Origin: an uncultured Spirochaetaceae bacterium
GTDB lineage: Bacteria > Spirochaetota > Spirochaetia > Sphaerochaetales > Sphaerochaetaceae
Assembly (NCBI GenBank): GCA_944392965.1
Contig: CALXYM010000018.1
Coordinates: forward strand, 1-41,589
Direction: 5' to 3'
Length of the DNA: 41,589 nt
The notes under the pieces: model-generated
What the model was told of the DNA's origin: nothing
Databases searched by the model: none
Seen by the model: the letters and a program-made list of their open reading frames with translations, nothing else
Translations under genes and position numbers: made by a program
Shown: positions 35,516 through 41,589 of the stretch, piece by piece
Numbering within the stretch: position 1 is the first letter of the stretch
How the letters are laid out: the number at the start of each line of letters is the position of its first letter

Positions 35516-35532
35516 TTGGCATGATTTTTGCT
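35516..35532 (+). promoter_or_regulatory. Sigma-54 (-24/-12) promoter of the sigma factor gene
   Basis: TTGGCATGATTTTTGCT matches the sigma-54 consensus TTGGCAC-R-N4-TTGCW at all positions except T for C at the seventh base. The invariant GG (35518-35519) and GC (35530-35531) have the required spacing. The expected start is near 35543, giving a ~16-nt leader with AGGAG. A TATAAT hexamer (35535-35540) directly downstream could serve sigma-70, but its -35 region is poor. Confidence 0.7.
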
Positions 35533-35558
35533 TCTATAATTGTATAGGAGAACAAAGA

Positions 35559-36434
35559 ATGTTAAAAGAAACATCAAATGCAGCTTATCTTGATTCTGAG
35601 AACGAGATCCTCTCTATCTATCTTGAGCAGATAAATAAGATTCCGATGCTCACATATGAAGAGGAGTATGAGCTTGCCCTTAAGGCGAAAGCGGGAGATA
35701 AGAAGGCATTTGACAGGATCATAAATGCCAACCTTCGCTTCGTTGTCTCGGTGGCAAAAAAATACAGGGGACAGGGAATGGCTCTCTCTGATCTCATCAA
35801 TGAGGGAAACATAGGTCTTATTACTGCGCTTGAGAAATTCGAGCCAGAAAAGGGCTATCATTTCATCTCCTATGCCGTATGGTGGATCAGACAGTCGATC
35901 ATGAAGGCTCTCAGCGAGAAAGCAAGGGCCGTCCGATTGCCCCTTAACAGGGCAAATGAGCTGATGCAGATTCAGAAAGCCCAGAGTGAGATCCTCCATG
36001 ATAATATAGACGATCCAAACAATTTAGAGCTTATCAGTGAGAAGACTGGTCTTGAGGAAAGCCTTGTAAAAGATCTTCTCTCTATAAGCCAGGACATAGT
36101 AAACCTCGATTCGGCCATTAAGAGTGATGATGATTCCTCTTCAACTTTCTCAGAGTTCATTGAGGACCCTTCAAAAGGACCTGAGGAGGAGGTTGTAGGA
36201 GAATCTCTTAAAAGTGAGGTAAGATCACTTCTGCTTACGCTCAGCGAAAAGGAAAGACAGATTCTTGTCATGCGTTATGGTCTTGATGGGAATAAGCCGA
36301 TGAGTCTTAAAGAGATCGGCATCAAGTTCGGCCTGACGAAGGAGAGGATCAGACAGATAGAGAAGAGAGCTCTTGAAAAACTCAGGGAGAACAGCCAGAG
36401 TAGGGCTCTTGAATGCTATACAGTCGCATGTTGA
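35559..36434 (+). CDS. Sigma-70-family factor, group 2 (RpoS/RpoD-like)
   Basis: This 291-residue sigma factor lacks the large region 1.1 and non-conserved insert of primary RpoD, so it is best seen as a group 2 factor. Region 1.2 (DSENEILSIYLEQINKIPML), region 2 (NANLRFVVSVAKKY, SDLINEGNIGLITALEKFEPEKGYHFISYAVWWIRQ) and region 3 are present. Region 4 has ERQILVMRYGLDGNKPMSLKEIG and an HTH with KERIRQIEKRALEKLR. Upstream is a near-consensus sigma-54 promoter, as for rpoS in Borrelia. RpoS identity by descent is not shown. The frame is open from 35496, but ATG 35559 has AGGAG and fits family N-termini. A terminator follows. Confidence 0.88.
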   Translation: MLKETSNAAYLDSENEILSIYLEQINKIPMLTYEEEYELALKAKAGDKKAFDRIINANLRFVVSVAKKYRGQGMALSDLINEGNIGLITALEKFEPEKGYHFISYAVWWIRQSIMKALSEKARAVRLPLNRANELMQIQKAQSEILHDNIDDPNNLELISEKTGLEESLVKDLLSISQDIVNLDSAIKSDDDSSSTFSEFIEDPSKGPEEEVVGESLKSEVRSLLLTLSEKERQILVMRYGLDGNKPMSLKEIGIKFGLTKERIRQIEKRALEKLRENSQSRALECYTVAC

Positions 36435-36440
36435 GGATAA

Positions 36441-36467
36441 GGCGGGTTTCATAACCTGCCTTTTTTT
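36441..36467 (+). terminator. Intrinsic terminator after the sigma factor gene
   Basis: The stem GGCGGGTT / AACCTGCC (one G-T pair) with a TCAT loop is followed by seven T. Confidence 0.9.
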
Positions 36468-36569
36468 ATTGGTTTTGAAAATGAAACCATGTTTCAATTT
36501 TTTAATATATAATTTTACAATGTAAATAATTATTCTGAGTTCCTGTTGTTTTTAGTCCGTTTAAATGAT

Positions 36570-36585
36570 AAGCTGGTTACAGCTT
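36570..36585 (+). other. Small hairpin in the ppdK leader
   Basis: AAGCTG / CAGCTT with a GTTA loop lies 6 nt before the Shine-Dalgarno site AGAGG of ppdK. It may stabilise the mRNA or influence initiation. No T run follows, so it is not a terminator. Confidence 0.35.
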
Positions 36586-36601
36586 GAATTTAGAGGTAAA
36601 A

Positions 36602-39310
36602 ATGTCAAAACAGGAAAAAAAGAAGTATGTTTATTTTTTCGGAGGAGGGAGCGCGGAAGGTTCTGCGGATATGAAGGCCCTCTTGGGGGGAAAGGGTGCG
36701 AATCTCGCAGATATGACGAGCATAGGACTGCCTGTTCCTCCTGGATTCACTATTACGACAGAAGCATGTGCTTTTTTTGATAAATCAGGTGGTGGATATC
36801 CTGAGGGAATGAGGGATGAGGTACTTCAGAATCTTAAGAGACTTGAGGAGTTGCAGGGTGCAAGACTCGGAGATAAGGAGAATCCTCTTCTTGTATCGGT
36901 AAGAAGTGGTGCGGCCCAGTCCATGCCGGGAATGATGGATACCGTTCTTAATCTGGGACTTAATCCTGACAGTCTGGAAGCCCTTGTGAAAAAGACGGGT
37001 AATGAGCGTTTCGCCTGGGACAGTTATAGACGGTTCATCCAGATGTTCGGTGATGTAGTCATGGGTGTTGAGCATGCCCGTTTTGAATACATTCTGCAGA
37101 GCGTGAAGGATGAGAACGGGGTTCATTTTGATAACGAACTTACCGTCGATATGCTGAAAGAAGTTATCAAGCGTTATAAGATAATGTATAAGAAGGCCAC
37201 TGGAGAGGATTTCCCAACGGATCCTGAGTATCAGCTGTTCAAGGCAATAGATGCCGTATTCAGAAGCTGGAACAATGAGAGGGCCATAAAATACAGAATG
37301 ATGAATGATATCCGTGGCCTTCTAGGAACCGCTGTTAACGTGCAGTGCATGGTATTCGGTAACATGGGAGAAACGAGTGGAACGGGTGTAGCATTTACCC
37401 GTGATCCATCCACGGGAGAGAACAAGTTCTTCGGTGAGTATCTCATGAACGCCCAAGGAGAAGATGTTGTTGCAGGTATAAGGACACCTCAGTCCATAGA
37501 TACTCTTAAAAAGGTAAATCCAGATGCCTATGCTCAGCTTGTAAACATAAGGAGCATTCTTGAGAAGCATTACAGGGATATGCAGGATCTTGAGTTCACG
37601 ATCCAGGAAGGCAAGCTCTACATGCTTCAGACCAGGAATGGAAAGAGAACAATCTTCAGCTGGCTCAGAAGCCAGGTAGAGATGGTTGAAGAGGGTCTTA
37701 TCGATAAGAAAACGGCTGTATCACGTGTTCCTGCAAGTGAATTCAACAAACTTTTTGCACCTGTTTTGGATAATAAGATAATCAGGGATCTTTCATGCAA
37801 GGAAGCCACGAGAGGTCTTAATGCTAGTCCCGGTGGTGCATGTGGTCAGATTTATTTTACAGCAAAGGATGCGGAGAAGGCTGCAGCAGAAGGAAAGGAT
37901 GTTCTTCTGGTACGTGTTGAGACAAGTCCTGAGGATATCGGGGGAATGGCTGTAAGCCGAGGTATCGTCACCTGCCGTGGTGGTATGACCAGCCATGCTG
38001 CCGTAGTTGCACGTGGAATGGGATGTCCGTGTGTCTCTGGCTGTGGAGAGATTCATGTCGATGAGATAAAGAAAACACTTGAGGTAAATGGTGTCATCCT
38101 CTCTGAAGGTGATTACATGGCGATCGATGGATTCACGGGATCTGTTTATGCACAGAAGATTCCTGTAAAACCAAGTGAGATCATGCAGGTACTTGAAGGT
38201 GGTATGAGGGAGTCTGAATCCCTTCTTTTCCAGAACTACAAGAAGTTCATGGGGTATGTGAACGAGTTCAAGACGATGGGGGTAAGGACGAATGCCGATA
38301 CGCCTCAGGATGCACGGCATGCCGTTCAGCTTGGAGCTGAGGGGGTAGGACTCTGCAGGACGGAACACATGTTCTTCGGTGGAAAGAGGATCATCAGCAT
38401 GCGCAAGATGATTCTTGCAAACAATACAAAGGAAAGAGAGGCTGCTCTTGCAGAACTTCTTCCAATGCAGAGGGAGGATTTCATCGGCATATTCAAGGCT
38501 CTTAACGGGCTTCCTGTAACTATCCGTCTGCTTGATCCTCCACTTCATGAGTTCCTTCCAAACGATCATACAAGCCGCCATGAGATGGCACTTACCCTTG
38601 GAATCAGTGCAGAGGAAATTGCACAGAAGATCAATAGCCTGCATGAGTTCAATCCTATGTTAGGTTTCCGTGGCTGTCGACTTGCGATAATCTATCCTGA
38701 GATTCTAAGAATGCAGGTCAGGGCTATAATCGAGGCAGCGATCGCAGTCAAAAAAGAGGGAGGACAGGTTCACCCTGAGATCATGATTCCTCTGGTAGGC
38801 ATCTACAAGGAGTTCAATTTCTGCAAGGAGAAGGCTGTAGAGACGATAGAGGAGGTTTTCGGAGAGCAGGGCATGAAGATCGAGTACAAGATCGGTACCA
38901 TGATTGAGGTTCCTCGTGCAGCGATCACTGCTGATGAAATTGCAAGGGAGGCGGAGTTCTTCTCGTTTGGAACAAATGATCTTACACAGATGACTTGTGG
39001 TTTCAGCCGAGATGATGCTGCATCCTTCCTCGGCCATTATGTGAACGACCCTGATAAGCAGTTCTATGATTATGATCCATTTGCGACGATTGATGTCGAT
39101 GGAGTTGGTAAGCTGGTCAGAATGGCATCCGAACTTGGTCGCTCCGTAAGACCTGATATCAAGCTGGGGATCTGCGGAGAGCATGGAGGAGATCCGAAAT
39201 CCATAGCATTCTGCCAGTCTATCGGACTGAATTACGTATCCTGTTCCCCGTTCCGCGTACCAATTGCGCGTCTTGCAGCGGCACAGGCTGCGATAGCTCA
39301 GTTTAAATAA
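36602..39310 (+). CDS. ppdK: Pyruvate, phosphate dikinase
   Basis: PPDK interconverts pyruvate + ATP + Pi and PEP + AMP + PPi, a PPi-linked step common in fermenters. The 902-residue protein has the ATP-grasp start GGKGANLADMTSIGLPVPPG, the swivelling phosphohistidine domain with GGMTSHAAVVARGMGCPCVSG-type residues (His in TSHAAV), and the C-terminal PEP-binding barrel. The barrel has GLCRTEHMFF, RLLDPPLHEFLP, ATITADEIA-like segments and FGTNDLTQMTCGFSRDD. The length is normal. ATG 36602 has AGAGG upstream, and TTG 36584 is less likely. A terminator follows. Confidence 0.97.
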   Translation: MSKQEKKKYVYFFGGGSAEGSADMKALLGGKGANLADMTSIGLPVPPGFTITTEACAFFDKSGGGYPEGMRDEVLQNLKRLEELQGARLGDKENPLLVSVRSGAAQSMPGMMDTVLNLGLNPDSLEALVKKTGNERFAWDSYRRFIQMFGDVVMGVEHARFEYILQSVKDENGVHFDNELTVDMLKEVIKRYKIMYKKATGEDFPTDPEYQLFKAIDAVFRSWNNERAIKYRMMNDIRGLLGTAVNVQCMVFGNMGETSGTGVAFTRDPSTGENKFFGEYLMNAQGEDVVAGIRTPQSIDTLKKVNPDAYAQLVNIRSILEKHYRDMQDLEFTIQEGKLYMLQTRNGKRTIFSWLRSQVEMVEEGLIDKKTAVSRVPASEFNKLFAPVLDNKIIRDLSCKEATRGLNASPGGACGQIYFTAKDAEKAAAEGKDVLLVRVETSPEDIGGMAVSRGIVTCRGGMTSHAAVVARGMGCPCVSGCGEIHVDEIKKTLEVNGVILSEGDYMAIDGFTGSVYAQKIPVKPSEIMQVLEGGMRESESLLFQNYKKFMGYVNEFKTMGVRTNADTPQDARHAVQLGAEGVGLCRTEHMFFGGKRIISMRKMILANNTKEREAALAELLPMQREDFIGIFKALNGLPVTIRLLDPPLHEFLPNDHTSRHEMALTLGISAEEIAQKINSLHEFNPMLGFRGCRLAIIYPEILRMQVRAIIEAAIAVKKEGGQVHPEIMIPLVGIYKEFNFCKEKAVETIEEVFGEQGMKIEYKIGTMIEVPRAAITADEIAREAEFFSFGTNDLTQMTCGFSRDDAASFLGHYVNDPDKQFYDYDPFATIDVDGVGKLVRMASELGRSVRPDIKLGICGEHGGDPKSIAFCQSIGLNYVSCSPFRVPIARLAAAQAAIAQFK

Positions 39311-39334
39311 GTTAAATATCTGTTAAAACAGGGC

Positions 39335-39364
39335 AGGGAGGCTTCACCGCCTCCCTATCTTTTT
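39335..39364 (+). terminator. Intrinsic terminator after ppdK
   Basis: The stem AGGGAGGC / GCCTCCCT (39335-39342 and 39349-39356) is followed by ATC and five T. It directly abuts, and partly shares bases with, the popT promoter. Confidence 0.9.
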
Positions 39365-39377
39365 GTATATTCATGCT
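39364..39377 (+). promoter_or_regulatory. -10 promoter of popT, predicted leaderless
   Basis: TATATT (39366-39371), preceded by TG, ends exactly 6 nt before ATG 39378. A possible -35, TTCACC (39343-39348), lies 17 bp upstream in the loop of the ppdK terminator. No Shine-Dalgarno sequence is present. Confidence 0.55.
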
Positions 39378-40217
39378 ATGTTGAAAACAATAGTAAAAGG
39401 TTTTATAGTGGGGTCAAGTATGATGATTCCCGGGGTCTCTGGTGGATCCATGGCCATGATACTTGGAATTTATGATCGCCTAATAGCATCAATACCTGCA
39501 TTATTCAAAAAAAAGACATTTGTAGAGAGTTTCAAGTTTCTCCTTGTTTTTGTTATTGCCGCCCTTGCAGGCATTTTGATTGTAGCCCGTCCTCTGGACG
39601 CTCTTATCTCTCGATATTCGATAGTCATCATGTACCTCTTTTTAGGTGCTGTCTGTGGAACTATTCCAATGATGGTGAAGAAGGCACATTCAGAAGGATT
39701 TGATATCCCAAGTCTTATCTACATAGCAATAGGAATTTTAATCGTATTCTCCATAGATTTCATCCCTGAGGGGATATTCAATCCGAGTTTAAATGCCTCG
39801 TTTACAGATATCCTGATACAGCTTCTTGGAGGAGTTCTCGTTTCCATTGGGCTTGTTCTCCCTGGAATCAGTACAAGTTATTTATTGCTGGTCCTAGGGC
39901 TTTATGAACCTTTGCTCTCAGCCCTCTCTAATGGTGAATTCCTGTCTCTGATTCCCCTTGTTCTCGGTCTTTTAGTTGGTATTCTTGCTTTGACAAAAGG
40001 ACTTGAAATAGCAATGAACAGATACCCCAAGATCACATACATGATGATTTTAGGATTTCTTCTTGGATCAATCAGAGAGATCTATCCTGGCATACCATCC
40101 TCATGGTCAATAATAGTGGCTATTCTTCTTTTTGTCTTGGGCTTTGTTGTGGTATATAAGCTCTCTTTGTTTGAAGAGAATGAAGAGAAGGCGAAAAAGG
40201 AGGTTGATAATATATAA
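39378..40217 (+). CDS. popT: DUF368 polyprenyl-phosphate transporter (PopT)
   Basis: DUF368 proteins of the PopT group recycle undecaprenyl phosphate across the membrane for cell wall synthesis. The 279-residue protein has about eight helices and two copies of the family motif in internal repeats: SSMMIPGVSGGSMAMILGIY (about 13-32) and IGLVLPGISTSYLLLVLGLY (about 160-180). TTG 39363 is in frame but ATG 39378 fits family N-termini and the predicted transcription start. A lipid-carrier transporter agrees with continued lipid II use, despite the missing PBP transpeptidase in this window. Confidence 0.85.
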   Translation: MLKTIVKGFIVGSSMMIPGVSGGSMAMILGIYDRLIASIPALFKKKTFVESFKFLLVFVIAALAGILIVARPLDALISRYSIVIMYLFLGAVCGTIPMMVKKAHSEGFDIPSLIYIAIGILIVFSIDFIPEGIFNPSLNASFTDILIQLLGGVLVSIGLVLPGISTSYLLLVLGLYEPLLSALSNGEFLSLIPLVLGLLVGILALTKGLEIAMNRYPKITYMMILGFLLGSIREIYPGIPSSWSIIVAILLFVLGFVVVYKLSLFEENEEKAKKEVDNI

Positions 40218-40339
40218 GTTTTTGATCGAAGACTGTTAGAACGTTAAGCCATTTCTAAGACTTGATTTAGAACTTACGTAGGTGTTACTTGTTTTTGCCA
40301 TTTATGAGGTTCCTGCAGATGATGTCGTAAAGGATGGTC

Positions 40340-40833
40340 ATGCCGCTCAATAGTGACAACGGACATTGTATATTCATCACTGGTTCAAATTCAAAACTCC
40401 TTACTGGAGAACTTTCGACATACCTATCCGGACGGTATGTGGAGATTCCCATCTATCCACTATCCTTTGTCGAGTTCCGTATGTTCGGAGAGGCCAGATT
40501 TGTGTTGTAGAGACGTTTGACAACTACTATTTCGCAAATCATTCTCTGCTGTATGGACTGAAAGGATTTCATGGTACTGATGAGGCTGCGATTATTGAGA
40601 ATATCATATATCTTGAACTTCGAAGACGAGGATTCAAGGTCTATGTTGGAAAGTTGTATGACCAGGAGATCGACTTCGACGCCGAGAAAGAGAAGGGTAG
40701 AGAGAGATTGTATGTACAGGTATGTAAAACCATGCCGTCCTCTTCCGATAGAGAGTGTCTAATCTTAGGTAGGTTGGGGACGATTACCCGAAGTAGTGGT
40801 CACTCTGTACATTATAAAGGTTTTGAATATTAG
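40340..40833 (+). pseudogene. Decayed AAA ATPase / DUF4143-type gene
   Basis: Two pieces of an AAA ATPase with a DUF4143 C-terminal domain are seen in different frames. The first (40340-40510) has IFITGSNSKLLTGELSTYLS and YVEIPIYPLSFVEFR, a hallmark of this family. The second (about 40486-40833) has NHSLLYGLKGF, EAAIIENIIYLELRRRGFKVY and the nuclease-like QEIDFDA. The N-terminal Walker A region and about 150 central residues are missing, and a frame change joins the pieces. It is therefore a deleted and frameshifted remnant. Confidence 0.75.
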
Positions 40834-40959
40834 ATTTTCTAAATGTCTGTCAAATCCTCCTTATAATCTAATTTAGGAAATTTCTAGAATGATTTTAGTA
40901 GCAGGACTTTCATTGTTTAGCTTTCTAGAGGTCGTTTTTCTCTATTTTTAAACTGGAAT

Positions 40960-40989
40960 AAAAAAAGCTAAGCCCAAAAGACTTAGCTT
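40960..40989 (-). terminator. Terminator downstream of tRNA-Thr
   Basis: On the minus strand the stem AAGCTAAG / CTTAGCTT (40989-40982 and 40972-40965) is followed by a T run. It lies directly after the tRNA gene. Confidence 0.85.
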
Positions 40990-40992
40990 AGA

Positions 40993-41064
40993 AGCCAAAG
41001 ATGGGAGTCGAACCCGCGACCTGCTCATTACGAGTGAGCTGCTCTACCACTGAGCTACTTTGGC
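40993..41064 (-). tRNA. tRNA-Thr (anticodon CGU)
   Basis: On the minus strand a 72-nt cloverleaf runs from GCCAAAG to CTTTGGC plus discriminator T. The D arm is GCTCAGTGGTAGAGC. The anticodon stem-loop GCTCA-CTCGTAA-TGAGC has anticodon CGT for ACG codons. The T arm is GCGGGTTCGACTCCC. CCA is not encoded. Confidence 0.95.
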
Positions 41065-41175
41065 GTACCCTAAGAATATACTAAAAAGACTATTTGTTTT
41101 CAACATGTTTTCGTATTTTTTTCAATTACTTTTTCTTTTGAACCTCAATTTCAAAACTTTTCACTACTGTTTATT

Positions 41176-41406
41176 TTATTTGGAAAGCCTTCGGCATTTG
41201 ATTCCATAATTTCCCCTTCCTTCATATGTTCTGATTATCTCATAGGGGATATCATTGATAAGTACTATATTGTCAGTTAAAAAGGAATAATCATCCCCAT
41301 TTGATTCACAGTATTTTTTTATTGCTTCTTGAGCATCTAAGATGCTTGCATTCTTATAACTGTCAGTGTAAGGGACCCAGAAAGTTCTTCTTAAAAAGCT
41401 GAGCAT
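41176..41406 (-). CDS. Small hypothetical protein, 76 residues
   Basis: Not recognised. The 76-residue product is basic at the N-terminus (MLSFLRRTFWVPY) and ends with KCRRLSK. It has a central helix (ILDAQEAIKKYCES) and beta-like segments (NIVLINDIPYEIIRTYEG). A good Shine-Dalgarno site AGGAGA lies just before ATG 41406, and a TATAAT hexamer (41429-41424 on the minus strand) supports real expression. It lies about 110 nt upstream of tRNA-Thr on the same strand. Confidence 0.55.
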   Translation of the reverse strand: MLSFLRRTFWVPYTDSYKNASILDAQEAIKKYCESNGDDYSFLTDNIVLINDIPYEIIRTYEGRGNYGIKCRRLSK

Positions 41407-41589
41407 ATATTCTCCTTTTAAGTATTATAAAATAATAATGTTTAGATTGCTTTAGTATTTTCATGTGCTTTACAATACAACCATATTCGAATTGTATCTT
41501 TTGGATATGGTACTTTGTCAGTAAAATGGTAGTGAACGGATATGACTAATATTTAATTACGCATAAATAGAATGTGAGTGTTGGAAGTA

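Noticed and set aside
1-41589. CRISPR arrays, insertion sequences, prophage genes and riboswitches
   Set aside because: No regularly spaced repeats, transposase motifs, phage genes or conserved riboswitch cores were seen on either strand. The two tyrosine recombinases are housekeeping Xer types.
41407-41589. AT-rich right end with ACCATAT / ATATGGT and TACAA / TTGTA inverted copies
   Set aside because: The arms are short and interleaved, with no associated gene or T run. Nothing further can be supported here.

Overview
The window looks like chromosome from a spirochaete of the Sphaerochaeta type, probably coccoid and non-motile. The division cluster mraZ-rsmH-ftsL-ftsW-ftsQ-ftsA-ftsZ runs on into xer genes, a DprA-like gene and hslV-hslU, an order I associate with spirochaetes. 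No flagellar gene follows, and the only penicillin-binding-protein-like gene has no transpeptidase domain. Published work on cultured Sphaerochaeta describes genomes without motility genes and without PBP transpeptidases, which fits. The taxonomic call is inference from gene content, because only the last ~70 nt of a 5S rRNA gene is present.

Layout. 1-114: end of 5S rRNA and a terminator. 262-3855: DegT-like protein without the PLP lysine, NAD kinase, RecN. 3841-8577: an alpha-glucan block of two GH57 enzymes and a DUF4912 protein. 8578-14996: a long regulatory region with an MraZ operator, then the division genes, with ftsI and all mur genes missing. 14983-20137: two tyrosine recombinases around a TauE-type permease and a degenerate DprA-like protein, then HslVU. 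20150-25388: FlhF-like GTPase, truncated FtsI-like protein, degenerate LysM-LytM protein, and a divergent AgrC/LytTR-type two-component pair. 25424-28144: secA (minus). 28226-34406: cvpA, DNA polymerase III delta', an NtrB-like kinase, an NtrC-like sigma-54 activator and a DinG-type helicase in one tight run. 34582-36434: groES, a small unknown gene, and a sigma-70-family factor with a strong -24/-12 promoter. 36602-40217: pyruvate phosphate dikinase and a DUF368 (PopT) lipid-carrier transporter. 40218-41589: a decayed DUF4143-type ATPase gene, tRNA-Thr(CGU), and a small unknown gene.

Three themes stand out. (1) Regulation: a sigma-54 activator pair and a sigma-70-family gene behind a near-consensus sigma-54 promoter lie about 4 kb apart, which resembles the Borrelia Rrp2-RpoN-RpoS cascade. 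(2) Envelope: FtsL, FtsW, FtsQ, FtsA and FtsZ are kept, while the FtsI-like protein has lost its catalytic domain and its divergent neighbour is a LytM protein without zinc ligands. This suggests a divisome reduced to scaffolding roles. (3) Expression: six genes have a -10 hexamer ending exactly 6 nt before ATG with no Shine-Dalgarno sequence, which predicts leaderless mRNAs. Inner operon genes have ordinary Shine-Dalgarno sites.
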